In this document: positions 44,263 through 55,653 of the stretch, piece after piece | How the letters are laid out: each line of letters begins with the position of its first letter | How positions within the stretch are numbered: position 1 is the stretch's first letter | The notes under the pieces: model-generated | What the model saw: only the letters and a program-made list of their open reading frames with translations | Told to the model about the DNA's origin: nothing | Databases searched by the model: none | NCBI GenBank assembly: GCA_020284085.1 | Contig: JACEVL010001679.1 | Coordinates: 1 to 64,000, forward strand | Reading direction: 5' to 3' | From: Aporrectodea caliginosa | Lineage: Eukaryota > Annelida > Clitellata > Crassiclitellata > Lumbricidae | Length of the DNA stretch: 64,000 bases | Position numbers and translations under genes: made by a program

Positions 44263-45665
44263 TAGTCCCCGGAACCGCCGCCATCCGCCGCCGCCGCCAG
44301 TCGCTAAGCCCTCAAGTCGAAGTCAGTCGATAAGGCTATCGACTGGACCCAGTCACCGCCGCCGCCGCCGCTAAGCCCTCAAGTCGAAGTCAGTCGCTAA
44401 GCTATCGACTGCTATCGACTTTGTCCACTTAATAATCAGCAATTATTTATTTACTACCTTTACTGCCTATCTAGTACTACTTACTTACTTTACTAAGTAC
44501 ACACTATTATAACTTCCAAGGAGTTGATATTTAGACTTACTATCAACCATCGAAGCCTAATAGGCTATACGTCGATGCTATCAACAGTCAGATTTGTCTG
44601 TCACGTTATCTCACTTGGTGCACTTCTTTAATTGAAAATGGCGTCTTTTCGAAGCAAACGTTGAGTTGAAAATACGCCGGTTTCAGTGTCTTTAAACACG
44701 GTACAACTAAAGATCATTCCGGAAAAATCGATAATCATTATCATCATCAGGATCCATGGGCCGAAGGCCCGTAGGTGTCCAACGCTTGCACCGGATCCAT
44801 GGGCCGGAAGCCCGTTGGAGTCAATGCTTGCATTGGATTTCATTCGTATTTTTCTTTGCGAACGGGGTATCTGCACCCATCCGTTCGACTTTCGCACTTC
44901 TCCCTTAAAGAGAGTTCCAGGCTTAGGACTGGCTCTGATATCCACTATCTGGTGGTATCAAATGCGGCGATGCCGCCCACGTTTGCCAGCTGTTTCAGGG
45001 TTCCTGCTGAGTCTGTCCACCTCGCGTAGCGCCCTACGTGGTACTTCAGCCAAGACCTTCACCACTGAAGGCATAGCCTCAGCAGGCACTCCCCTACTGA
45101 CTTTTGCCACCCCTCACCACGTTGAGGTGTGAGTCGGACTTTGATATTATGTTGTGAAATTAGGGAATATAGGCGTCCATTTGCCCTTTCGAGAGAAATC
45201 CGGTGTTTGGGTCCATTTTGGCGAACTACTGTCTACTGGTAAGTCTGGGTGAGACATAGGCCTACATGTACCTAAAATAGGCGTACTAAAATAGGCAGAC
45301 TTGAATGCTGCATGCTTAAGTTTCTTATCTGATTTAAATGCTACGCGATAATGGTTTGATAATTTTGATTTGGTTGGTGCATATATGCCAATAGTTGCTA
45401 TTAATTTAGATGTACCACCGCTTTATTTGGCCACAAACCATGACGTGCAGCGAAACGTAACTTTACAGTATGCCTTAAAATGCATTTTATTGCTAGGTAA
45501 CTATAGAGGTACCCGAGAAGTCGATATCAAGTCGTTAAGTCAGTCGATAAGCCTAAGCGACTTAGTCAGTCGATAAAGCAAGTGACTTGGTCAAGTCAGT
45601 CGCTAAGTCAGTCGCTAACTCTCCAAGTCAGTGGCTAACGCTTCTGTTAGCGACTCCGGGGACTA
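44263..45665. mobile_element. hAT-like element with a perfect 8-bp TSD
   Basis: Both ends read TAGTCCCCGGA inward. CCCCTAGC lies directly outside each (44255-44262 and 45666-45673). Subterminal GTCGCTAAG/AGTCAGTCG words occur many times at both ends (44300-44425 and 45510-45655). The left end also has CCGCCG runs. The centre (44730-45135) has two copies of GGATCCATGGGCCG about 45 bases apart and an ATC-rich tail, which looks like a separate old insertion. No transposase. Confidence 0.8.
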
Positions 45666-45684
45666 CCCCTAGCCAACTCAGCTA

Positions 45685-45840
45685 TAATGAGTACATTGAC
45701 CGTACATTGTCGGTGGAAAGATGATTTGGTGAGAAAGAGGACTGGCCACCCGCCCTCATATTATGAGGCTAAGAAATGAAGTCAACAATAATATTCATAT
45801 CCATCACTGCCTCAGAGTTAGCTTAAGGGACTGCAAGCTC
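45685..45840. repeat. Dispersed repeat shared with 9350-9500
   Basis: ATAATGAGTACATTGACCGTAC through GAAAGATGA and GAGGACTGG to GCCTCAGAG, in the same order as the copy at 9350. Confidence 0.6.
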
Positions 45841-45959
45841 TTCTTCTTCTTAATTATAGTAGCAATGATTGTTTAAGCTTACTCATTTTCTGTGTATTAT
45901 TCAGCTCAGTTATCGTGACTTTAATCATTTATTTAATTTCCTATTTTTATTTAATTGTA

Positions 45960-46265
45960 ACTGTAATTAGCAACTCCTATTGCGCCGGTGTCTAATGCAC
46001 AAGGCATCAACCGATGGAACCCCAGAACCAGCCGTAATCAGGGCAATATCAAGAAGATCAGTCCTTAAGACAGAGAAGCAGCCTACGGTGCACGGATAAG
46101 CAAGTTGAAAGAAGTAAGTCTTCAGTTGAGAGCGAAATGACACTAGCGACTGAGCGCAGCGCACAGACACAGGAAGAGAGTTCCAAAAAGTAGGCTCAGC
46201 AACCGAAAAAGCTCGTTCACCAAGAACAGTTCTTGAATTTTGCTTGACCAGACAAAGATAATCAG
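45960..46265 (-). mobile_element. L2-like LINE C-terminal fragment
   Basis: On the minus strand, 46262 down to 46040 reads VKQNSRTVLGERAFSVAEPT, FWNSLPVSVRCAQSLVSFRS and QLKTYFFQLAY, open throughout. The 3' end has a GCGCCGGTG stem-loop-like word at about 45985. 5'-truncated. Confidence 0.8.
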
Positions 46266-46765
46266 ATGTTTTGCCCTATTTACATTTTCAGTAATTGCAG
46301 GTTCAATAATATGTTAAATGTTAGTTGCTTATAATTCTAAGACACTGTAAAAGACAACCGATAGCAAACTAAACGAATAATAATGAATACGTGTGATTTT
46401 GCTTGTGATTATTCATAGAATAATTATTCATAAATAATTATTGTTTATGAATATTTTTAGATACATTGTTAATGAATTGTCGATAAATATGCTCTGATTC
46501 AATTGTGATAAATCATGAACGTTGAATTTTTATATAAAAACATTTTTAGATTCAAAGTTACTGTCGCAGTTGGATGACGTTCCAGTTACCCCAGAATTCT
46601 GGCTAGAGTCAGGGAGGGCGCAGCCTAACATAAACCTCTGACCCTCGTGTTTCATTGGTGGCTAGCGGCGCAGCTTTTGTAGTGGGCGCACAGATTCCCT
46701 TGGCTCTACTTGGCCTGCCTCCGGAGTCAAAGTGACGGGGCAGATGCTAATAATTATAATGATTA
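46266..46765. other. Non-coding stretch, nothing recognised
   Basis: AT-rich to 46560, then about 180 bases of higher GC with no coding or repeat match. Confidence 0.4.
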
Positions 46766-46769
46766 TAAT

Positions 46770-46774
46770 AATGC

Positions 46775-46842
<68 letters not shown>

Positions 46843-46855
46843 TTATTATTATTAT

Positions 46856-46902
<47 letters not shown>

Positions 46903-46910
46903 TTACTATA
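46770..46910. repeat. (ATT)n(ACT)n microsatellite
   Basis: About 90 bases of ATT, one TTT, then about 50 bases of ACT. Confidence 0.95.
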
Positions 46911-47166
46911 ATTTTTTCTTTATAGGTGTATCAAGGATCCCTTCAGGTGGCCTAAAAAGTCCGGAGACTGCTGGAGAAGATTGCTATTCTGGAATGGTGT
47001 TGTCAGTCGTTTTGTCCGAAAGGTTCCCCGAACGCAACGATCATTAATATAATTATTATTATAATTATTATAAATCATAGGCCTAATAGTATTTTCATAT
47101 TATGCAGTTTCACAATAATTGGACAAATGACTTAACTACATTCATGCGTAATAACATAATACATAA

Positions 47167-47365
47167 AAACATACATACATACATACATACATACATACAT
47201 ACATACATACATACATACATACATACGTACATACATACATACATACATACATACATACATACATACATACATACATACATACATACATACATACATACAT
47301 ACATACATACATACATACATACATGCATACATACATACATACATACATACATACATACATACATA
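47167..47365. repeat. (ACAT)n microsatellite
   Basis: About 200 bases of ACAT with single substitutions at 47227 and 47325. All HTYI and CMYV frames are translations of it. Confidence 0.95.
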
Positions 47366-47379
47366 GGCTATATACATCT

Positions 47380-48955
47380 CAAGTCAAGTCAAGTCAAGTA
47401 TTTTTTTATTGTAACCAATTTTCACACATTAATAAACCAACGAGGAAAACACTTTGGCTACAAAGGGGAGGCCCAAAAGGGATCGCAATCCCGCTAGGAG
47501 GGACACCCTAAGTAAAGAATTACCAAAACAATCGAAGGATGGAATTGAATGAAGATACAGAATGGAAAATAAAAAGCCACGGTATAAATTACACGAACAA
47601 AGGTAATCAATTCATTAATCCAGAATTGACTGGGAGCGTTACATTGACATGTGTAAAGCTGAACTACAATCTTAACTACAGACTTAACTAAAACGCGGTA
47701 TTGCACTCGTGGTGAGCGATTCTAAGGTTAGAGTGAGAGTCAGTGAAGTTTTGATGAGCTCTAATTACCAAGCAAGAAAGAGCGATACCCTTTTTTAAAT
47801 ATGTGGAGATTGCGTGCATTGCGAATTTCAGTAGGAATAGAGTTCCAAACTGAAGTGCCAGATGACTTGATCGTGAAGCGACGAATGTTGGAGTGGGTTC
47901 TAACAGAACGGTAGCCTTAGCGTTTCTTGTGAAATGAGTGTGAATGTCAGAGCCCAATTGGAGGTAGTTGCTGAATACTTGAGGGAGTAATCCATTTTTG
48001 AGGCGATAAATAAACTCGCCTATTTGAAGACACTTAATCTGGTTAATGTTAAGAAGCCTATATTTATAGTAGTGAGGGCCTGTGTGTTCTCCCCTACGAA
48101 TGCCCGCGATAATACGTACTGCCCTTTTCTGAAGCACAACTAGCTTAGACAGCCTAGATTCATTATGTTGATGCCCATATCATGTTGCAGTAGGTTAAGT
48201 ATGGGTATACCAGGGAGTAATATAAGTTTAGTCTTATAGACGCAGGCAGTAGAAAAGCAGTACGAGCGAGTATACCGATATTCTTAGCAATTTTAGACGA
48301 AAAATAATTAATGTGCTGCTTCCAGGTGAGATGCTGATCTACTTCTATACCTAGAAACCTCGTGGATTCCACTTGGGTCAAGGGGATATCACCAACAAGC
48401 AGACAAGGCTTTTCGGTGGGGGGTGGTTTCCTGTGCGACTTAAACAAAATAAAATTGGTCTTGTCGAGGTTAAGAGTAAGTCTATTTGCACAGAACCATT
48501 CAGCAATATTAGATAATTCTTTATTTAGGGTATTAAGGAGGACTTGCCAGGAACTATGGGAGAAAAAACGTTTGTATCATCAGCAAAAAGAATCAGGAAT
48601 ATTGTGGAGGAGACGTTAGCTAAGTCATTGATATAGAGGAGAAACAATAAGGGGCCAAGAATAGACCCTGAGGGACTCCAAATCTAATTATCCCTTCCTC
48701 AGAAAGCACCTCGTTACACATTACATTTTTAGTGCGATTCTCGAGATAACTTATGAACCATTTGAGAGGAATGCCCCTAATTCCATAATTTTCAAGTTTT
48801 TTAATTGGTATTTTATGGTCGACGGTGTCGAACGCTTTAGAAAGATAAAAAATACCCCCACCGAGTAGTCGTTGTTATCAATAGCGTTGGAGATCATGTC
48901 TTGCATACTTAATAGCGCCATATAGGGAGAATGACCATATGGGCAGCAGTTTATG
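47380..48955 (-). mobile_element. CR1/Jockey-like LINE, 5'-truncated
   Basis: The minus-strand element ends in a 3' UTR with GGTGTCCCTCC ... CGGGATTGCGATCCC and a (CTTGA)n tail at 47380-47398, shared in layout with 3295-3760. The coding part runs from about 48955 to 47690. The 5' cut is in the first third of the RT domain. Confidence 0.85.
47690..48955 (-). pseudogene. LINE reverse transcriptase, palm to C-terminus, frameshifted
   Basis: From 48955 down: [31 protein letters not shown], a one-base shift, [40 protein letters not shown] and FGVPQG. Another one-base deletion precedes [16 protein letters not shown], then LILFADDTNVF (catalytic box intact). The frame 48447-48163 has STRFLGIEVDQHLTWKQHIN and IRLNLYYSLVYPYLTYCN. 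The frame 48137-47688 has LQKRAVRIIAGIRRGEHTGP and YRLKNGLLPQVFSNYL. Three to four frameshifts separate these blocks. In active elements this enzyme does target-primed reverse transcription. Confidence 0.9.
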
Positions 48956-50640
48956 GAACATAGATAGCGAGATTTGTAACCTATTTATAAAGTCATGCTT
49001 TAAGAATATCCAAGTCGGAGGGTTGGTTCCATTGCATGTAATTTCTGAACAACAGTTCCAATTTCGCGTCATTGTAAGACAGACTAACTGAGGACAGGTA
49101 ATTGCTGAAGCCCATATTTGAGCTTACAATATGACAAGTATAGGTAAGTCAAAGGATAATTGAAGCACAGTAAAACAGGACTTAATAATACACAAAATAC
49201 AAGAGTATAATTATGATACACTGTGTTAATAGCAACCAACACGAGAAACGAAATGCCCATGGTCTCCGTCCTCGGGCTCACGATAGAGTGCTCACTCCAC
49301 TAGAAGATAACACGAGGAAACATTTTATTGGGAGTATGTTGTATTCATACTGATTTCTTATTTTGTATTACTTGATGATTGTACACCGGAGAGCGAATCT
49401 TTTGCAACCGTTTCAATAAGAATATACATGTACTTACTTATTTACTTACATGCTCTTTGTTGGTAGACTTACTAATATTAAGTGATTTTATGCACAATAA
49501 AAAGCACTCGAGTCGTTCGCATGTAATATGAAATGAAGTTTGGAAGGCCTTGTAAATATAATAAAAACAATAGACGACCACAGCATGGGAGAATGTAAGA
49601 TTTGTCTCAGTCTAGATCGAATAAAGCTAATTCATTCCTACAATTTCAATTAGTAGATTTGCACATATACGGAAGTTTAATTGTCGGTAACATGCAGCAG
49701 TGATGGTAATGAATGAACTAGCCCTATTATAGCATGAGCTTATAGTAGGTAGATGCTATATAATTTGCAGGCAGGCGAGGCAACAGAAGATTTTAAAGAT
49801 TTAAGCAGAAGCTGGATACAGAATAGGGGCAGATATAATAATTTAATGGTGCTGAGTGTATGCGGTGCTGCTAGAGGCATACGGTGTTGGTAGAAACCGA
49901 GGAGCGAGCAGCCGGATCTGGATGACGTTTATGCATGGGATCGGCCTAGACTATTTTACCAACTCGAGACTTCGGTAAAGCTACCCACATCCCACACCGA
50001 GTAAAATTGACTACAGGTATGGAGAACTGTTAAAAGGCCTCAGAGTACCACGTATTTAAGATCCGTATTATAAACCTCTGAGCAAGAGATAAACATTCGC
50101 GAACGGAGGCTATAGGTCAAATAGAAGCTTAAGTGAAGATCTGCTGGAATCTCTGAGAAGAATAGTCAGTGGCGAGATTGAGGCTATAAGTCATATACTC
50201 ACGAGGTACGTTTTATAGGTCAGTTTGTAGGTTAGAATAATTCAACACAAGTCACGTTTGTGTATACAAAGTCGAGTTGATGATAGTCGGACTTTGAACA
50301 AGTTGAACGGTGATACTTAAAGATATAATCTTTTTAAAATAAACTCAAAGTTAATCAACAAACTTGCGAGAGAATTGGCAATACCTACCATTGTCGAAGT
50401 CGACCTGATGAAAAGGAATGTGATAAGATCAGATCTGAAAATCCTCTCGTTAGTGTCCAAAAGATAAGAAATTAAACGGCATACGCAAGATCAGGCTTAC
50501 GTGATCTCGTCGAGGAAAGACGGAATCAATAGGTTGGAGAAAAGGAGCCAAAACATCAGTCGAAGGTCGTTTCGAATGAAATAGCAATCAATAATCATAA
50601 TCCATTGAAAAAGCGAGGTCGAAATCCGGTATATAAGAGA
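48956..50640. other. Non-coding stretch, nothing recognised
   Basis: No terminal repeats, arrays or coding motifs were seen. The frames at 48878-49072 and 49084-49281 are unsupported. Confidence 0.35.
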
Positions 50641-50644
50641 AACC

Positions 50645-51055
50645 AGAAGCCACATGACTCTTAAGTTTTATACCTACCTAAACGACATCACAGATTTTAC
50701 AGAACGAACCGATAAACTGATTGGCCAGCGAATTCTAAAGCTTCCGCCGAGGAAGCCCGAGAGCCCTAAACTGTTCGTGTGAGACACAGCCCGGTCGCAG
50801 GATGCTTCGTTCTGCAATGCGGAACGATCTCGTTGTTCCACGCTCTCACACCTCGACACGTCCACGTAGGGCTTCTCTGTAATTGGCCCATCGTTATAGA
50901 ACAATAATATTTACCTATATGGAAATTCGCTCTGTTCCACTTATTGCGGAATGCATTGAACATTCTCGAACATTAAAGACACACCTCTTTCCATCTGGTT
51001 GGTATCTGTGTACACAGTGCCTCTGAGAGGCTCATAAGACGCGCTATAATTCATT
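50645..51055 (+). mobile_element. L2-like LINE end, strongly decayed
   Basis: The plus strand near 50940-51010 reads LLRNALNILEH then RHTSFHLVGICVHS across a stop, resembling the final LINE block (S...FK..LKTHLF). A CCTCTGAGAGGCTCATAAGACGCGC stem-loop-like word and a (ATTC)n tail at 51050-51066 follow. Earlier coding is not readable. Confidence 0.45.
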
Positions 51056-51120
51056 CATTCATTCATTCCGGAGATTTATATAGCGCCTCTTCAAGAAGCC
51101 TACTCAGAGGCGCTCGACAT
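51046..51120 (-). mobile_element. LINE 3' stem-loop, minus orientation
   Basis: GAGCGCCTCTGAGTAGGCTT ... AAGAGGCGCTATATAAATC in reverse, with (GAAT)n tail. It abuts the tail of the plus-strand LINE end, so two LINE tails meet at one ATTC run. Confidence 0.65.
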
Positions 51121-51860
51121 AATAAAAGTGTTCTGTATAGACTGTTACATAACATTTTGTATTTGATTGTATTTGATCATTTATAAATGATCAAATACAA
51201 TACAAAGGAGAGATTTGGTTTTAGATGGATTCGGAACAAGTTTATTACTATGGCCATCCAAGATCGAACATCACCAAAACAGATGCATGTGGTTGGAAAA
51301 GAGGATTAGGCGTGGAATTGTGAAATGAAAGGAAGTGAGTTGAGCATAATATTATACCGTGTCAGTGTTCGAAGCGGTGAAGAAACATATTATGATCAAC
51401 GACATTATAAAACATCAGATAGGTACAGGCGAATGAGTGTGATAAATTTGCTTCATTCCACGGAGCTGACTGTCAATGGTTAAGACCATTAAGTAATGTA
51501 TATCGGACTCACTAATACGTGGAACTTGTCTCTTAAGTATTTGAACCCCCTTCTCTCTATTGTTCAATCATGCCATGACAACGTTCTTCATTAGTCCAAG
51601 CCCTATGTGACGAGGTGGAAAGAAAACCTTACTGGGACCCACAAGTGGTTTGTGATGAACGTGCTTTTGGCCTGGTACCAAACGTTTGCGACGTGGCCAG
51701 TCCTTCCTGATGTAGTGGGAATCTCGTGAACGACTGTATACCGTGCACTCACAAATGAAGCAACGATACTTTGTATGCCCTATAGCTGCATCCCAACAAG
51801 AAGTGCTACAACTTTCAAATTACCACACAGGTTGCTGCACTGGATAGATGACAGTAGCAG
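51121..51860. other. Non-coding stretch, nothing recognised
   Basis: A 15-base inverted pair TTGATCATTTA/TAAATGATCAA lies at 51172-51195. Otherwise nothing. Confidence 0.4.
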
Positions 51861-52500
51861 TAGGGGTGTCCAGAAAAATGATACATTGCAGAAACCAACC
51901 GTTCCCTATTTTTTCCCATTATTCTATTCATATATTGTCTAGAAATATTTTTTACAGAATTTTAAAATGTTATCCTGAGGTCCCTCAAAGCCCCCGAACA
52001 TACCCTACTTAAACTACCAGGACTGAAGGCGCCCATGCTTTTTGTCTTGGGACTTGGGTCCATTTCTCGATTTATTCTTTTTATCACAAAATATTAACGA
52101 GGAGTCCAACTTGGATGAACTTTTTATCGTTTGTTTGTCTCGATGAGAGCTATATTCCCATAAAATATAGATACTAAAGTCAAGGTCATTCAAGGTCATT
52201 TCAAGGTCATAAGAAACAAAATCTATAAAAAATCGAAGAAAAATGATCAGATCTCAGGCAATAATTGTTGAAATTGGTTAATTCTTTCTGGTATTTCTCG
52301 CCTTGATAAGGGCTACCTGTGATAAGAAACAAGGATACCAAAGGTAAGACGATCAAAAGTTATTTTAAGGACAAAACGGTCAATTTTAGAGAAAAATCAT
52401 GGTCTGAGATTGACCTTTTTGTCCTTAAAATAACTTTTGATCGTCTTACATTTGGCGATATCCTTTTCCTTGTATCCTTGTTATCCTTCTTTCCTCTGTC
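51861..52500 (+). mobile_element. Dispersed repeat family X, copy A, with terminal hairpin
   Basis: Starts TAGGGGTGTCCAGAAAAATG as in copy B (61303). The right part is a long hairpin: GTAAGACGATCAAAAGTTAT ... GGACAAAACGGTCAATTT (52343-52388) against its reverse complement at 52415-52452, continuing as AAGGATA words to 52490. No coding evidence. Confidence 0.75.
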
Positions 52501-52754
52501 ACAGCTTCATGAGCGTCGTCGATGGTCAAAATAGCCGAAGGCTTTGGCACACGAAGACTGTCATCATGTGGTAATGGTCTCAGTGCTGATGGAAGGTTAG
52601 GATATTCAATATTGATTTCTTGCTTTTGGCGGAATGGCCCAGAGCATTAATTTTTGTCATACAGAAAATAGTTGTCTGAAACAGGATCTTTTAGCTCCCG
52701 ATTTGGAACAACAAACGGCATAGACGACCGAGAACCATTAATCCATGCTCTGCG

Positions 52755-53085
52755 ATTGAGTGCGCAAGATGTACAACAAATATGAGGTGCCCAACCTTTA
52801 TTCTATCTCTCCACAGGTCTTTCTCTCAAAACTGAAAACACTGCTTTTTGACAAAATTTATCCTATCCTGAATCCAACACTTCTCCCTGTCTACCTCGTC
52901 GTCTCAACACCAAACACCATCCACCTTAGCCGCCTGCCTCTCTGCCTGCCTGACTCTCTGGATTTTGACCCCCTGCCTATAGATTTTGTTTTGATTGAGC
53001 GCCTGTGCATAAGCTGGTTCCCGCGACTTGGCTTTTGTGGGCGCTGTAGAAGTTTCGAGTTTACGATTACGATTCTGATCGCCAA
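52755..53085 (+). mobile_element. LINE C-terminal fragment with stem-loop
   Basis: The frame from 52760 has SISPQVFLSKLKTLLFDKIY, like the last LINE block. The sequence at 53000-53060 (GAGCGCCTGTGCATAAGC ... GTGGGCGCTGTAGAAG) matches, in reverse, the ends at 57540-57605 and 60520-60590. It probably belongs to a separate stem-loop class. Confidence 0.55.
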
Positions 53086-53742
53086 CTTACATCCGAAATG
53101 CAGCTCATACGCTTTCTTAAACAAGCGGAGTCATTGCCTTCTTTTGAGATTTCAAAGTGAACTCGCTGCAGATGTAACAAAACGTATCACGGCTGTTGAC
53201 GCATTTTAACGTGACATTTCGGACTCAACACGCTACATTGACAATCGAAAACAGGAAGATATTTCCGTAGTTTGGAACCTGCATATATTTATTGTTAAGT
53301 ATACACCATGTTATTTATGCCCGTTGAACATCAACATATGTACATACTGCATGACATCAACGCGTCCGTGTATGCAAGCTCCTTTTATAGCCTTCCTTGC
53401 CAACATCCATCCTGACTAAGCATTCCCGGGCATGCTTAAGCATTACCATTTACATTGCACGTTATGCAACCTGCACTGTGTGCAAATCCAAACATGCCTA
53501 GATTACACAAACAGCTTACTTTATGAGCAACGTATAAGTATACTGAAAATGTTAAAGGAAATTCCAGAAATAGGAAATAGATGATTCCAAAAACCTCTAC
53601 GTGATCGGAAAGTTTCAAGGTCGTTTTCGTGATCAAAAATCCATAATGTACACCCATAAAGTTTTCAGGAAACAAAACCTCTGTTGTCCAGTGATATTTA
53701 CGCAGGGCCTACGTTAGAGGGTGCCAAGAATTCCCTATAACC
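53086..53742. other. Non-coding stretch, nothing recognised
   Basis: Nothing identified. The last 70 bases lead into a small open frame. Confidence 0.4.
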
Positions 53743-53901
53743 ATGGATGATAGAGTTGACACAAAAGAAGATTTAATGAGTGATCTTGGTGATGATGCAG
53801 GTGAAAACGAGCTGCTCATTGGTGATAAGACGAATATGGTGAGTGCTGACAGAATAAAAGAACATCTTTTAATTAAACGGTCTAACAGCTTTAAAGACGT
53901 A

Positions 53902-54886
53902 CAGGGTGGGCCATTAAAAATGAGAACATCGCGTTCAATCTGAATTATTTATTTAATTAATATCTTTTTTCTTTTCAAAATGCAAGTAGTTTTCAACAAT
54001 TTCTCTAAACGTCTGTGCCTCGCGATCGCTATAATGATGTTCCTGTCTATAAATCTCTGGGACATTTTTCGCCACTCCTCAACAATGGCCAACTTCAGTT
54101 GTTCTCTTGCTGTAAATTTACGACAAAGGTAGATTTTTGTTTAAGGGCACCTCAAACAGCATAGTCTACCAGGTTTAGGACTGGGCTGTTTGAAGGCCAC
54201 ATGTCTGATTCGATGAAGGTTCTCCTGATGATGGAAGTTGAGCTCTTCATTCTGTGTGTAAAGGAGCTCCGCCCTGCTGCAACGTCCAATTGGGACGATA
54301 GCACCTTGCTCAGTAAACCTTTTTCTAGAACGTGATCACAATAGTATTTACTGTTTACTTTGACTCCGGGTCCAACAGACTCCGGGTCCAACAGACATTA
54401 CATTGGTTTTTCCCATCCGAGACACAGACCGAAACCAAAGATCTGGGAGTCTTCGACTGTCGACATTTACCATGATGCTGCGACTGAAATGTCCACGCTC
54501 GCATACGAGTCTTGTTGCTGGAACTTGCTTTTCTTTCTTACATCGGAATAAACACGATCACTTTGACAATTAACTGGTGTGGCAACTTTAAATGCCTTTT
54601 TATGTGAACCAAATGCTTCGTGCTCTTCTCTCGTTAGGAAACATTTCATATAGTTGCTGACTTCGTTGCATGCGTCTTAATCTACAGCCTTTGTTATCAC
54701 CTGCCCCATGACACGATTGTTCGCTTTAAGTTGTAAATCTTATTTCATAATACGTCGAATCAACTGGCTTGATTTGTTGAGTACATAATAGAATAATTTA
54801 CTTGTTTAAGATTTACTGAAAACACAATCTGATATTGTATTAAACACGATGTAACGCGATGTTCTCATTTTTAATGGCCCACCCGG
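53902..54886 (-). mobile_element. Mariner-like element C
   Basis: Inverted ends CAGGGTGGGCCATTAAAAAT...GAGAACATCGCG (right end CACCCGG), with TA on both sides. The transposase relic is on the minus strand. Confidence 0.9.
53990..54660 (-). pseudogene. Mariner-like transposase relic (element C)
   Basis: Blocks in order from 54649 are REEHEAFGSHKKAFKVATPV, NCQSDRVYSDVRKKSK, a VSVGVS.MGKTNVMSV-like stretch in shifted frames, GVKVNSKYYCDHVLEKGLL (54380-54310), FIESDMWPSNSPVLNLVDYA (54215-54155), and EEWRKMSQRFIDRN-like text in a shifted frame near 54090-54040. It is the same lineage as element A (KVNSEYYCDHVL). The second catalytic region (QQDGAPSH) is unreadable and several shifts are present. 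Inactive. Confidence 0.8.
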
Positions 54887-55209
54887 TATATCGGGTGAAT
54901 ATTTTCAGGCAAGTTGGAAAACAAGTGCACATGAGCAGAACGGATTTCATTTGCAACCTCGGCATGGTGGAGCGCATGATGAGAGCGACTCATCCGCAGT
55001 GTCCCAAGAAGTTCATGGATGAAAACATAATGGATTATGTATTAGGGAGCAGTGGACCATTCAGCAACATGAATATTAGATTGTGCATTAAAGTGAACAT
55101 TTGAATCAACAACTCGAGTGAACATTTAAATTATTAACAAACGTTTACTTAAATTATCGAGGAAAGAACGCTGACTGAGTTCTGACTAAATCATTGGACT
55201 CTATAGTAA

Positions 55210-55650
55210 GGGGTCGTCTATTGATTATGTCAACAAATTTTAGACAGTTTTTGACCACCTTCCCCCTTGTCAACAACTGTCAAACATTGACGGACCCCCT
55301 AAAAAATTATGTCAACAATCCCAGAACCCCCCCTACAAAAAAAGAAAGCAATGGCTCAATAAATGTAGAATCATTTAAAAAAAATTTACACTAAAAAATC
55401 CAATCTCGAATTTCCCAATATATGAGTTTAGTTTATTACCAGCTTTTTAGTAGTATTAAACATTAAGCACTTTATACATTTTTAGCATTTGCTCAATGTT
55501 TACGCTACCATTTTGAAAAGTCTGTGTTGATTCATTGGAAAAATTTGTTGACGTCAAATTGTGCCGAACCCCTCCTCCCCCCCTTGTCAACAACTGTCAA
55601 ACTTTCCAAACCCCTCCCCTATTTTGTTGACATAATTAATGGACGACCCC
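55210..55650. mobile_element. GGGGTNGTCCATTAATTATG MITE, copy 2
   Basis: Ends GGGGTCGTCTATTGATTATG and, reversed, GGGGTCGTCCATTAATTATG, with TAA on both sides (55207-55209, 55651-55653). A 3-bp TWA target fits PIF/Harbinger or ISL2EU-type integration. 441 bp, non-coding. Confidence 0.8.
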
Positions 55651-55653
55651 TAA

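Larger units (their letters stand above)
53743..55105 (+). pseudogene. Unrecognised open frame split by a mariner insertion
   Basis: From ATG 53743 an acidic, protein-like frame (MDDRVDTKEDLMSDL ... SADRIKEHLLIKRSN) runs into the mariner at 53902. Removing the element and one TA lets the frame continue open for about 43 more codons (SGEYFQASWKTSAHEQ...). The neighbouring +1 frame, open from 54892 to 55104 (VNIFRQVGKQVHMSR, NLGMVERMMRATHPQCPKK), also looks protein-like, so one indel may lie between. I do not recognise the protein. It could be a host exon, part of another transposon, or chance. Confidence 0.35.

Noticed and set aside
47102..47497. HTYI and CMYV repeat proteins
   Set aside because: Translation of the ACAT array on both strands.
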